Made by a program: the position numbers and the translations under genes. This document shows, in pieces, positions 38,323 through 47,732 of a stretch of DNA of 64,000 bases. The stretch spans positions 1 through 64,000 of the forward strand of contig CAMPHR010000010.1 in NCBI GenBank assembly GCA_946886075.1, written 5' to 3'. The stretch is from an uncultured Novosphingobium sp. (GTDB lineage: Bacteria; Pseudomonadota; Alphaproteobacteria; Sphingomonadales; Sphingomonadaceae). A model generated the notes under the pieces. That model saw nothing but the letters and a program-made list of their open reading frames with translations. It searched no databases and had not been told where the DNA came from. Position 1 is the first letter of the stretch. Every line of letters starts with the position of its first letter.

Positions 38323-39653
38323 CGGACTGCGCTCCAGCCGTTCCGGCTCGTGGCCGTCCCAAGCTTCTGCGTGAGGGCTGGAAGTCGATGAACCAGATTG
38401 TCCCAAGTCGCGAAATGACCGATGCCGCCGCTCTGGCCCCGTCTTTTCCGCCGCCCGACCAGCGCTGGCCCCAATATGGGCAGGATGAGATCGAGGCGGT
38501 GGTCCATGTGCTGCAAAGCGGCCGGGTGAACTCACTGGTGCATGGCGATCAATGCCGCGCGTTCGAGCGTGAGTTCGCCAGCTATTGCGAGATGCCGCAC
38601 GCCATTTCCCTGGCGAATGGCACGCTTGCGCTGGAGCTCGCCCTCCGCGCCCTTGGCGTGGGATCGGGCGATGAGGTCATCGTGCCCGCGCGCAGCTTCT
38701 TCGCGAGCGCTTCCGCCGTTGCTGCGGTGGGGGCTGTGCCGATATTCGCCGACATCGACCGGAACAGCCATACCATCGACCCCGCCGCCGTCGTGCCGCT
38801 CATCAACGAACGGACAAGCGCGATACTCTGCGTCCATCTTGCCGGCTGGCCGTGCGACATGGACGCGCTGTCGGCGATCGCGGATCGGCACGGCCTATGG
38901 CTGGTCGAGGATTGCGCCCAGGCGCATGGTGCGGCGATCGGGGGGCGGAGGGTTGGGTCCTTCGGTCATGCCTCCGCCTTCTCCTTCTGCACAGACAAGA
39001 TCATGTCGACGGGAGGCGAGGGCGGCATGTTGCTGCTGAAGGACGAGGCCCATTGGGAGCGCGCCTGGGCGTACAAGGACCATGGCAAGAATGTCGCGAT
39101 GCTGAATGCCCCTGCGGCTGGCAATGCCTTCCGCTACTTGCACGAAAGTTTCGGCACCAATTGGCGGCTGACGGAAATGCAAGCGGCGATCGGCCGCGTC
39201 CAACTGCGCAAGCTGCCCGGTTGGCTGGCGCGACGGCGGGCCAATGCCGCCATGCTGCGCGAGGGCTTGAGCGCTCATCCGCTCATCAAGCTTCCGCAGG
39301 TGCCCGATGGCGTGGAGCATGCCTGTTATAAATTCTACCTGCTGCTCGATCCGTCCGTGGATCGGCCGGAGGTGATCGCTGCGCTTGCCCGGCGCGGAAT
39401 ACCGGCCGGGACTGGTTCCTGCCCGGATATGTCGCGCGAGCTTGCGGTGCGGAACAGCAACCGGCCTAATATACGCCCTCTGCCCGTAGCCGCTGAAATA
39501 GGTGAGCGCAGCCTCATGCTTCCAGTGGACCATCTGCTGGACGAAGAAGCGATGCAGTTGATGATCGACACTTTGCTCGAGGCGGTCGGTAGCGTCGGCA
39601 ATGAAGTCCAGAAATTATCCTTACCGAACAAACAACTATCCAGCAGCAATTGA
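38319..39653 (+). CDS. DegT/DnrJ/EryC1/StrS sugar aminotransferase
   Basis: A 444-residue PLP enzyme. The PLP lysine is Lys227 (SFCTDKIMSTGGEGG), with Asp198 (VEDCAQAHGA) and the SLANGTLALELAL loop. It would transfer an amino group to C4 of the keto sugar made by the dehydratase just upstream. The four-base overlap (ATGA) supports coupling, though a second ATG at 38388 after GGAAG is possible and would trim a non-conserved N terminus. The last 20 residues are a polar tail. Confidence 0.92.
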   Translation: MTDCAPAVPARGRPKLLREGWKSMNQIVPSREMTDAAALAPSFPPPDQRWPQYGQDEIEAVVHVLQSGRVNSLVHGDQCRAFEREFASYCEMPHAISLANGTLALELALRALGVGSGDEVIVPARSFFASASAVAAVGAVPIFADIDRNSHTIDPAAVVPLINERTSAILCVHLAGWPCDMDALSAIADRHGLWLVEDCAQAHGAAIGGRRVGSFGHASAFSFCTDKIMSTGGEGGMLLLKDEAHWERAWAYKDHGKNVAMLNAPAAGNAFRYLHESFGTNWRLTEMQAAIGRVQLRKLPGWLARRRANAAMLREGLSAHPLIKLPQVPDGVEHACYKFYLLLDPSVDRPEVIAALARRGIPAGTGSCPDMSRELAVRNSNRPNIRPLPVAAEIGERSLMLPVDHLLDEEAMQLMIDTLLEAVGSVGNEVQKLSLPNKQLSSSN

Positions 39654-39723
39654 CTTCGCGTTATTTCTGTTCTGAAACTGAAACAAAAATGGCCAGAGAT
39701 GGTCAGAGATATGGGAGGTGGTC

Positions 39724-40290
39724 ATGCGGATCGTCCAATCTTTCGGCATTTCCCTTATGCTGGCCCTTTCGGCCTGTGCAGGCTCCGTTTCCAATCTGCC
39801 TGCCCTTTCGACCGCCGATGCCAATCAGTACAGGTTGGGGCCTGGTGATGAACTGCGCGTCATCATCCCTGGCCTTACTGAAATAGAAAATGGCACCGCC
39901 TTCGTCGTGAACGATCGCGGGGAACTGACGCTGCCGCTGATGGGCGGGATTCCCGTCAAGGGATCGACAATCCCTGAACTGGAGCAGCGGGTGGCTGCAT
40001 TGCTGGTGGAAAAGAGGCTGATGGTGTCGCCTGCCGTCAGTATCCAGCCCGTCCGGCTGCGGCCCATCTACATCCTTGGCGAAGTGCGCAGTCCCGGCGA
40101 ATATCCTTACCGCCCCGGCATGACGGTCGTGACGGCAGTATCCGTCGCGGGCGGCTATACCTTCCGCGCCAATCGCAACATGGTTGCGATCATCCGTCAG
40201 GTGGGTGGGCAGGCCTCCACCGCCAAAGCGTCGGAAAACACGCCGATCCAGCCGGGTGACACCATCAAAGTCGTGGAGAAATGGTTTTGA
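39724..40290 (+). CDS. Polysaccharide export lipoprotein (Wza/GumB family)
   Basis: A 188-residue outer-membrane lipoprotein (LALSAC, Cys18). It contains the Poly_export domain (YRLGPGDELRVIIPGL to LVEKRLMVSPAVSIQPV) and one SLBB domain (YILGEVRSPGEYPYRPGMTVVTAVSVAGGY). It is the short form found in sphingan loci, forming the periplasmic part of the export channel with the co-polymerase. The ATG follows GGGAGGTGGTC. It overlaps the beta-barrel gene by ten bases. Confidence 0.92.
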   Translation: MRIVQSFGISLMLALSACAGSVSNLPALSTADANQYRLGPGDELRVIIPGLTEIENGTAFVVNDRGELTLPLMGGIPVKGSTIPELEQRVAALLVEKRLMVSPAVSIQPVRLRPIYILGEVRSPGEYPYRPGMTVVTAVSVAGGYTFRANRNMVAIIRQVGGQASTAKASENTPIQPGDTIKVVEKWF

Positions 40291-41516
40291 AAGCTGCTCG
40301 CCTCCTCCTCCCCTTCTGCCCCTGCGCCATCGTGGCGGGCGCAGCGTTTCCGGCGGCCGCCCAGCAACTGGACCGGGCCACGCCGTTGTTGGAAACACCG
40401 GGAGAATATGAGGCGAAGGCGGTCCAGTTGGGCAGGGTATCGGCCTACGTCGGCGCGGACATGCGGCTGGAATATGATTCCAACATCTATGCGCTGCCGT
40501 CGAACGAGATCGATGATGAGCGCCTCACCATTTCTCCCTGGCTCAACCTGCAGCTGAGTGACGACAAGTTCCAGCTGTCAGCACAGGCGCGGGGCGTCAT
40601 CCGGCGCTATTTCAAGAATGAAAGTGAGAATTCCGAAGGCATCAATGCGAGCCTGGGCGGCGTGTTCAACCTGTCGGCCAGCGACACTGTCTCGGCCAAT
40701 GCTGGCTGGACGCGGCTGGTCGAAGACCGCGGCGAACCTGAAGCCCGGCTTGGAACGGGCACCCCACCGCGCAAATATGACATATGGCAGGGGGACCTTG
40801 GCTACACGCACCGTGGCGCGCGCTTCACCGTCGGCGTGAAGGGAACCGCGCTCAAGAATAATGCGCTCGCCTCCGTCGATGCCGAACGTGATTATGACCA
40901 ATATTCTGGTTCCGCGCGGCTTGGCTATCGCCTGAGCGGGATGATGGACGTCTTTGGCGAGGCGTTCTACACCGCCCGGAACTTCCGGCTGGCCGTGGAC
41001 TCATCAGGCGTCGATAGGGATTCCAAGACCTATGGCGCGCGCGGCGGCGTCTCGTTTGAACCGGGCGGGTTGATCCGGGGCGAAGCGGCGGTCGGCGTGT
41101 TCCGCTTCAATCCCGACGATCCGCAGTTCAACAGCCGCACCGGCCTTTCCGTGTCGGCAGGCCTTATCTACACGCCTTCGCCACGCTGGGCGGTCACGCT
41201 CGATGGCTTCCGGGGCGATGTCGCCACGGTGCGGAACGGCGCGCAGGCGCGGACCGACACACGCGTGCGCCTCGGCGTCCAGAACGAGATCTATCATAAT
41301 ATCCGCTGGCAAGCGTCCGTGCTGTACCGGCGCAGCAACTTCATCGGCACTGGCCAGAGGGAACGTACCATCGCGGGTGTCGCTGAAATCGAATATCTGC
41401 TGAACCGCAATATTTCCTTCGCCTTGACTGGTCGGGTGGCGACGCGGAACAGCAGCAGGGCCTTCGACGATTTCGACCGCACAATCCTGGGTGCGGAAAT
41501 TCGCCTGCAATATTGA
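40281..41516 (+). CDS. EPS-linked outer-membrane beta-barrel protein
   Basis: A 411-residue protein with a signal peptide (ending PAAAQ-QLD). The rest alternates in the manner of a beta barrel: VGADMRLEYDSNIYAL, LNLQLSDDKFQLSAQARGVIRRYF and repeated strands to a C-terminal Tyr (LGAEIRLQY). Proteins of this type, BBP2-like or EpsL-like, sit beside Wza genes and probably form the outer-membrane pore for the polymer. The start lies inside the Wza-like gene. Confidence 0.82.
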   Translation: MVLKAARLLLPFCPCAIVAGAAFPAAAQQLDRATPLLETPGEYEAKAVQLGRVSAYVGADMRLEYDSNIYALPSNEIDDERLTISPWLNLQLSDDKFQLSAQARGVIRRYFKNESENSEGINASLGGVFNLSASDTVSANAGWTRLVEDRGEPEARLGTGTPPRKYDIWQGDLGYTHRGARFTVGVKGTALKNNALASVDAERDYDQYSGSARLGYRLSGMMDVFGEAFYTARNFRLAVDSSGVDRDSKTYGARGGVSFEPGGLIRGEAAVGVFRFNPDDPQFNSRTGLSVSAGLIYTPSPRWAVTLDGFRGDVATVRNGAQARTDTRVRLGVQNEIYHNIRWQASVLYRRSNFIGTGQRERTIAGVAEIEYLLNRNISFALTGRVATRNSSRAFDDFDRTILGAEIRLQY

Positions 41517-41528
41517 CTGGCAAAGCCG

Positions 41529-42947
41529 TCAACGGATCTGCCGTCCGGCCATGACTTCACGATGGGCGAAATCCAGGAATTCGTCCAGGTTCAGCCATTT
41601 GTCATGGTCGGCATCCTGCCACGCGTCATTCTTCCTTGGATCCATGCCGTTGGCCCGTTCCCAGCTGTCGGCCATCCCGTCATCGTCCAGATCGACATAA
41701 GGCATGCCCGGCGCGATGGCAGGCATGGGACGGGGCCCCGCCTGCATCGCCGGGTCCCGAAGGATCGTGCCTTTGCGCTCCCGCACTTCCGACACCGTGC
41801 GCAGATCGAGGGGGTCGCGCGGAAAGGCGCCTGCTCCTGCCAGAGCCTGGGCATAAGCCTCATCGGCGGAGATCACGCGGACGCTTAGCGGGCATGCGGG
41901 GCGTTTCACCACTGCGATGTCGACATCCTTGGTCGTAAGGCGGGAAACATGATCCAGCTTGTTCCCCGAAAGGAAGATCTGGGATACGCCGGGATTGTCA
42001 TAGACGACGCGATCGACGGCTGCGATATCTTCCCTGCTATTGGGACCGCCCTTGTAAAAATTGCCAACGATGTTGACCGGCGACCCACCAAAGCTTTCAT
42101 GCGCTTCCGTGAACTGGGACTGTGCATTGTAAAGCAGGTTGTTGACGATCTCGATACAGGATCCCGCGACGAAGTTCACGTCCGGATTACGATCGCCATT
42201 GTGCGCGCAGATGTTGCGGATGAAACTGATCTTCTGGGGCTTTTCCGGATGAGAGGCCAGCAGAGCGCATTTGTCGTGCTTGGGAATACCCTGGGTGAAG
42301 ATGGAGTTGGAAATGGTGACATTGTCGTTGAAGAGGAATCCGGTCATGATCTGGTCGCGCGCCCAGGCGCCGCTGACATGATCGAAAATGACATTGCGGC
42401 TGTTCGCAAAGGTGAAGGAGCCGTCGCTGCCGCGGTGAACACCGTTCATGTCGGTGCGGACACGGATGTGGCGGATGACGACATCATGCGTGTCTTTCAC
42501 GACGATAGGCGTCAAGCCATGTTCGCCGCCCGCATGGGTGACGATCACGCCCCCGCCAGGCGCGGTCTGGCCAGCGATGGTAATGAACGGGTTGCGGATG
42601 GCGGGGCGCTGGCTGGTGAAGCGGATCACCCCGCTGACCCGGAAAATGCAGGTTCTCGGCCCTTTCGCATCGATGCACTCGCGCAGGGAACCGGGGCCAT
42701 TGTCGGCCAGCGTCGTGACCGGAATTATCTTTCCGCCGCGTCCGCCGCGGGAGCGACGTCCAAAGCCCTCCGCGCCGGGGAAGGCTTCCCCGCCTGCCAC
42801 TTCGGGCAACACCGATGATCCATCCAGATCACTGCCAGCCCCTTGGCTGGACTGAAGGCTGAACAAATCCGGCGGCGCGACGAACGGCGCGATCAGCAAG
42901 GTGGCGATGCTGACACCTAGAACCGCGGTCGCATTCTGGCTCACCAC
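41529..42947 (-). CDS. Pectate-lyase-like beta-helix protein with Ca-binding tail
   Basis: A 472-residue exported protein. After a hydrophobic N terminus it shows AFPGAEGFGRRSRGG, TLADNGPGSLREC and then a right-handed parallel beta helix with VIRHIRVRTD, ANSRNVIFDHVSGAW, and turns rich in Asn. The C-terminal 60 residues carry Asp-rich loops DLDDDGMADSWE and DADHDKWLNLDEF, like EF-hand/thrombospondin-3 calcium sites. Such lyases cut acidic polysaccharides. In sphingan loci a lyase (SpsR) trims the product. A role on the EPS made here is inferred. The GTG start follows the upstream GT gene by three bases. Confidence 0.82.
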   Translation of the reverse strand: MVSQNATAVLGVSIATLLIAPFVAPPDLFSLQSSQGAGSDLDGSSVLPEVAGGEAFPGAEGFGRRSRGGRGGKIIPVTTLADNGPGSLRECIDAKGPRTCIFRVSGVIRFTSQRPAIRNPFITIAGQTAPGGGVIVTHAGGEHGLTPIVVKDTHDVVIRHIRVRTDMNGVHRGSDGSFTFANSRNVIFDHVSGAWARDQIMTGFLFNDNVTISNSIFTQGIPKHDKCALLASHPEKPQKISFIRNICAHNGDRNPDVNFVAGSCIEIVNNLLYNAQSQFTEAHESFGGSPVNIVGNFYKGGPNSREDIAAVDRVVYDNPGVSQIFLSGNKLDHVSRLTTKDVDIAVVKRPACPLSVRVISADEAYAQALAGAGAFPRDPLDLRTVSEVRERKGTILRDPAMQAGPRPMPAIAPGMPYVDLDDDGMADSWERANGMDPRKNDAWQDADHDKWLNLDEFLDFAHREVMAGRQIR

Positions 42948-42950
42948 TGC

Positions 42951-44198
42951 TTATGTTTTCCTTTCGTCTTCATCCGCGAGCAGCGAACGGTAGATCGCGC
43001 TGATTTCGGTCACATGGCGGTCGACGCCATATCGCTGCACCGCCCGGGCCGCCGCAGTCGCCGCGATGTTCGCCGCCCGCTCCGGAGACTCCAGCAGGGA
43101 TATCACGGCCGACGCCATGGCTGCGGGATCATCGACCCTGGCGAGCAGCCCGTTCACTCCATCATCGATCGCTTCCAGATTGCCGCCCGACGCAACCGCC
43201 ACGACCGGCGTGCGCAGCAACATGGCCTCGATCAGGGTTCTGCCAAAGGGTTCTCCCACCGATGTTACCGCATGAATGTCACATGCGGCCATGAACCGTG
43301 CCGAGGGATAGCGAAAGCCCATCAAGCGCACCTTGTCTGCGATGCCATGGGCATCGATCCGTTGGCGCAGTTCCGCTTCGATCCCGTCTATGAGCGGTGA
43401 GCCGAACATCAGCCCGGCCACCGGCAGATCCGGCCGCGATTTGGCTATGCAGGCCATCATGTCGATGAACATGTCCGGCCGCTTGCTTCCGATCAGATTG
43501 CCGAAAAAGCCGATGAGATGGGTCGCCGGGTCCAGTCCCAGTTCGGAGGTAAGCCGACGATGCGCATCCACCCTGTCCACTGGTTCGCCATGCGTGTCGA
43601 ACGGGCTGTACACCACCGCGGTCTCGCGCGCGGCGGTGGTGATGCGGCGCACTTCCGACAGGGCGAAGGCTGATACGCCGACGATCCGGCTGGCTGCGAA
43701 TGGCGCGATATAGCGGACGCCCCGCGCCCTGGATGTGCCGCGATGGTGCCAAAGCAACTTCGCCCCCGCCAGCCGCGCGGGCAGCGCCCAGGATATGTGC
43801 ATCGGACCTTCGTTGGTATGAACGATCCTGACATCATTGGCCTTGAGAAAGCGGCCGAGGCTCCACTGATCGGTCAGGGCGCCCATCCGCGCACGCAGGC
43901 CTTCGAGTGGCGGAACGCCCGATGACTTGCCCAGGAAGCGTCGAGGCAATGTGATAAAGTCCAGCCCCTCCTTCCGGAGCAACTCGCCCACCTGCCCGAT
44001 GCCATGGTGCAGGACGATGATCGGCGTGAACTGTGTCCGGTCAAGGCGCTGGATGAGCTTGAGCGTTGAAATGTGGCTACCGCCCACTACGCCCCCGGCA
44101 AAGGGGAAACATATGCGGACCGGACCGGCGCAGATCTCGCGCGATACAGGCCGGGCGTCGGACGAGCTGTTGCTGAGGGCTGGCAGGACCTGATCCAT
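42951..44198 (-). CDS. Glycosyltransferase family 4
   Basis: A 415-residue GT-B enzyme. The N-terminal domain has CFPFAGGVVGGSHIS, and the C-terminal domain has the nucleotide-sugar motif E-x7-E (EPFGRTLIEAM) after SARFMAACDIHAVTSVG. It adds one sugar of the repeat unit at the cytoplasmic face. The ATG is in TGATG after the upstream GT4 gene; a GTG one codon earlier is possible. Confidence 0.88.
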   Translation of the reverse strand: MDQVLPALSNSSSDARPVSREICAGPVRICFPFAGGVVGGSHISTLKLIQRLDRTQFTPIIVLHHGIGQVGELLRKEGLDFITLPRRFLGKSSGVPPLEGLRARMGALTDQWSLGRFLKANDVRIVHTNEGPMHISWALPARLAGAKLLWHHRGTSRARGVRYIAPFAASRIVGVSAFALSEVRRITTAARETAVVYSPFDTHGEPVDRVDAHRRLTSELGLDPATHLIGFFGNLIGSKRPDMFIDMMACIAKSRPDLPVAGLMFGSPLIDGIEAELRQRIDAHGIADKVRLMGFRYPSARFMAACDIHAVTSVGEPFGRTLIEAMLLRTPVVAVASGGNLEAIDDGVNGLLARVDDPAAMASAVISLLESPERAANIAATAAARAVQRYGVDRHVTEISAIYRSLLADEDERKT

Positions 44199-45385
44199 CA
44201 CATCACCTGTGGCTGGCCGGCGGGGGCATCAGGCAGCTTATGGCGGTTCCCCGCGTCCCGCACGCTCGGGTAGAGATCGCTGTACATCGTGGCGATCCTG
44301 CTCATGGAAAACCTCTCCTTAACTCGCTCCCGCGCGGCGGCGCCTAATTGGCTGCGCTCATCCGGTCCCATCCGGTCGACAGTCATGATGCTCCTCGCCA
44401 GAGCTGCCGGATCGCGCGGGGGAACGATGAAGCCGGTGTCGCCCAGCACCCAGCTGCTATCGCCGACGTTCGTGGCGATGCAGGGTGTCGCGCACGCCAT
44501 CGCCTCGCCCAATATGTTGGGAAAGCCTTCGCCCCAGGCCGACGGCAATATCAGGATGTCCAGGCCGGGCAGCAGTTGCACCAGGGAGCGATCATGGCCG
44601 CGCAATGTCACGCGGTCGGCGGGCAGCCTGTCCAGCAGGTGCGCCAGCCGTCCCGTCGGCTGGTCCATCCCCTCGCCCGTCAGGATAAGATGAGCATCAA
44701 TGCCCGACTGCCTTGCGAGCAGCACGGCTTCCACCAGGTTGGCGGCATCCTTCATCGGGTGGTTGCGCGCCGCCATGCCGATGATCAGTGATCCAGGATC
44801 GATGCCAAAGCTGGCGGCGAGCTGCTCACGCGCGCCTTCTCGAGGTCGGAAAAGGTCGGGGTCGAAGCCGTTCGGGATCACCATTGCGCGGCGAGCGCGG
44901 AAACCCAGCGCTTCATGCTGGTCGGCGGCGGCATGCGAGTTGTAGATGATCGAACGAGGCCATCGGGACAGCAAGGCGGCCGTGCGCACGATCGCCCGTA
45001 GCGCAGGCTTTTCCTGACGGATATCGTCGATGCTGTGGCGCACGTTCCAGATGACCGGGACTTTGCGGGGAAGCAGCATGCTCGTCACGGTCGCGGCGAT
45101 ATGGGCATGATACATCCACGCCATGATCAGGTCAGGCTGCACCTGCCGGATAATCCGATGCAGGCGGATGAGGCTGGGGAGCAGGGCGAGCGGGCCGGTA
45201 AGGCCGCAATCATGCACAGGCGTGCCCGTGGCTCGGATACGATCAGCGGCGGGACCGGGCGGCATCAGTGACGCGACCTGCGCCTGGACGGCAAGGCCAT
45301 GCACGCGTTCATGCTCGACCAGCTTGGCGAGCATGGTTTCCGCGCCCCCCACGTTCAGGGCGGTAATGACGTGGAGGACCTTCAT
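44198..45385 (-). CDS. Glycosyltransferase family 4
   Basis: A 395-residue GT-B enzyme starting MKVLHVITALNVGGAETMLAKL. The donor-site motif is WGEGFPNILGEAM (E-x7-E) after DILILPSA, and NGFDPDLFRP is the usual inter-domain block. It is coupled to the next GT4 gene by overlap and divergent from the asparagine-synthase-like gene. GGGAGAAAAT precedes the ATG. Confidence 0.92.
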   Translation of the reverse strand: MKVLHVITALNVGGAETMLAKLVEHERVHGLAVQAQVASLMPPGPAADRIRATGTPVHDCGLTGPLALLPSLIRLHRIIRQVQPDLIMAWMYHAHIAATVTSMLLPRKVPVIWNVRHSIDDIRQEKPALRAIVRTAALLSRWPRSIIYNSHAAADQHEALGFRARRAMVIPNGFDPDLFRPREGAREQLAASFGIDPGSLIIGMAARNHPMKDAANLVEAVLLARQSGIDAHLILTGEGMDQPTGRLAHLLDRLPADRVTLRGHDRSLVQLLPGLDILILPSAWGEGFPNILGEAMACATPCIATNVGDSSWVLGDTGFIVPPRDPAALARSIMTVDRMGPDERSQLGAAARERVKERFSMSRIATMYSDLYPSVRDAGNRHKLPDAPAGQPQVM

Positions 45386-45664
45386 ATTTTCTCCCGCACC
45401 GGATAGTGCAGCAAAATCTACAATTTAGCGCCCAGTCAGAAAGTGGGCTCTTGGATATGACGGCTGCCCATCTGGATTAGCCCGAATGCGGGCGCAGCCG
45501 GAATTTGGCGCATGTTCTGCGATTCTTCCGACGTTCCAATTGGATATATCCCAAAGGGCGGTGGATTCATTCTTCCGGCGTCTCCATTGTCGCTGCACGA
45601 ATGGAAAACCGGCCGCGAGGATGCGCGCGTTGCTGGTACCCGACCTCAGGGAGATGCAGACAGC

Positions 45665-47614
45665 ATGTGTGGCTTGATCGGCGGCTGGAGCCGTCAGCAT
45701 TTCTCGCTTCTCAAGAACAGCCTGCCCGTCATGAACGCCGCCCTGTTGCATCGCGGCCCCGACGATGGGGGAAGCTGGCATGATGAGGAAGCGGGCATCG
45801 CGATGGCGCATCGGCGGCTGGCCGTCGTCGACCTGTCCGCTGCGGGGCATCAGCCGATGCAGTCGGCGGGTGGACGCTGGGTGATCGTCTATAATGGCGA
45901 AATCTACAATCATGCGGATATCCGCGGGCAACTGGAGCAGGAAGGCCGCGCGCCGCAATGGCGCGGTCATTCCGACACCGAAACACTGCTGGCCGCGATC
46001 GATGCCTGGGGCATCGATAAGGCGCTGAAGCAGAGCACGGGCATGTTCGCCTTCGCTCTTTGGGACCGGCTGGAACGCTGCCTCTGGCTCGCGCGCGACA
46101 GATTTGGCGAAAAGCCGCTTTATTATGGATGGCACAAGGGCGTCTTCCTGTTCGGATCGGAACTGAAGGCGCTGAGGCGCCTGCCTGGCTTCAGCGCGCC
46201 GGTAAACAGGCGCGCTCTTGCGCTCTATCTGCGTCATAATGCCATTCCCGCGCCCTTCAGCGTTTATGAGGGCATTGGCAAGCTGCTGCCCGGCCATTGG
46301 CTCAAGATCGGCATGCAAGATCTCGAACAGGGCACGACGCCCGATCCGCAGCCCTATTGGCTCGCGGCTGATGCGGTCGCTCGCCAGCGCCAGACGCCGT
46401 TTGCTGGAGACGAAGCCGACGCTACCGACGCGCTCGAAGATCTGCTGCGCAGCGCTATCGGGCGGCAGATGATTGCAGACGTGCCGCTGGGGGCATTTCT
46501 GTCGGGCGGCGTCGATTCCTCCGTCATAGTTTCCCTGATGCAGGTTCAATCCGCACAACCTGTCCGGACCTTCTCGATCGGCTTCCACGAGGCGGATTAT
46601 AATGAAGCTGAACATGCCGCTGCCGTCGCCCGGCATCTGGGCACCGACCATAGCGAGCTCATGGTGTCTCCAGCAGATGCCATGGCGGTTATCCCCGATC
46701 TGCCCGCCATTTATGACGAACCCTTCGCCGATCCGTCGCAAATCCCCACGGCGCTGGTGACACGGCTCGCCCGGCGACAGGTTACTGTGGCCATGTCCGG
46801 CGATGGCGGGGACGAATTATTTGGCGGCTATGCCCGCTATTTCATGGCCGCGGGGCTGTGGCGGCACACCGCGCGCATACCCCGGGTGGTGCGGCGCATG
46901 GCCGGGCAACTCGTGCAGTCGGTTCCAGAACAGCAATGGGACCGGCTCTACGCCTTTGCCGAACCGCTGATGCCCCAACACAAGCGTTGGACCCATCCGG
47001 GTGACAAGCTGCACAAGGGCGCGAATGTCCTCTCCGCACCCGACGAGAAAAGCTTCTGCCGCGAAATGACCAGCCTGTGGTCGCCATCGGACCTGATGGA
47101 GGGTATCGACGAGCCGCTGGATTATGGACTGCCGCGCGATGTCCCGTCGGGCAATCTGATCGAATATCAGATGCTGGAAGACACCTGCCATTACATGTCC
47201 GACGACATTCTGGTGAAGGTGGACCGAGCCGCGATGGCGTGCAGCCTAGAAACGCGCGCGCCGTTCCTTGACCATCGGCTGTTCGAATTCGCCTGGACGT
47301 TGCCCTACAACTTCAAGGTGCGGGGCGGTACGGGCAAATATCTCCTTCGCCAGCTGCTCTACCGTCATGTGCCGCAGCATTTGATCGACCGGCCGAAAAT
47401 GGGCTTTGCCGTTCCGCTCGACCAATGGCTGCGCGGCCCCTTGCGCGCATGGGCGGCCGATTTGCTCGACCCCGCCCGGCTGGCGGAGGAGGGATATTTC
47501 AATCCACAGGTGGTGGAACGGAAATGGCGGGAGCATCAATCGGGCATCCGCAACTGGCAGCATCATCTCTGGGGCATCTTGATGTTCCAGTCCTGGCTGG
47601 ATGCCCTTGATTGA
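45665..47614 (+). CDS. asnB: Asparagine-synthase-type amidotransferase (AsnB-like)
   Basis: A 649-residue enzyme. Cys2 (MCGLIGGW) is the glutaminase nucleophile. The N-terminal class II amidotransferase domain has HRGPDDGG, VYNGEIYNHADIR and GDTETLL-like HSDTETLLAAI. The synthetase domain has the ATP motif GAFLSGGVDSSVI and YDEPFADPSQIPT. The start at MCGL is certain because Cys must follow Met. AsnB-like enzymes in EPS loci may make asparagine or amidate a uronic acid or amino acid on the polymer. Which applies here cannot be told. Confidence 0.93.
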   Translation: MCGLIGGWSRQHFSLLKNSLPVMNAALLHRGPDDGGSWHDEEAGIAMAHRRLAVVDLSAAGHQPMQSAGGRWVIVYNGEIYNHADIRGQLEQEGRAPQWRGHSDTETLLAAIDAWGIDKALKQSTGMFAFALWDRLERCLWLARDRFGEKPLYYGWHKGVFLFGSELKALRRLPGFSAPVNRRALALYLRHNAIPAPFSVYEGIGKLLPGHWLKIGMQDLEQGTTPDPQPYWLAADAVARQRQTPFAGDEADATDALEDLLRSAIGRQMIADVPLGAFLSGGVDSSVIVSLMQVQSAQPVRTFSIGFHEADYNEAEHAAAVARHLGTDHSELMVSPADAMAVIPDLPAIYDEPFADPSQIPTALVTRLARRQVTVAMSGDGGDELFGGYARYFMAAGLWRHTARIPRVVRRMAGQLVQSVPEQQWDRLYAFAEPLMPQHKRWTHPGDKLHKGANVLSAPDEKSFCREMTSLWSPSDLMEGIDEPLDYGLPRDVPSGNLIEYQMLEDTCHYMSDDILVKVDRAAMACSLETRAPFLDHRLFEFAWTLPYNFKVRGGTGKYLLRQLLYRHVPQHLIDRPKMGFAVPLDQWLRGPLRAWAADLLDPARLAEEGYFNPQVVERKWREHQSGIRNWQHHLWGILMFQSWLDALD

Positions 47615-47732
47615 TCTTGCGTGCGGCAACCCCCGTGAGACAGCGCAGGAAATCCTGCTCCAGCCGCCGTCCATCAGGATATCATCCCCAATCGACATGG
47701 CATCGGCGTGGCGATGGCGTCACTCTGCAAGC

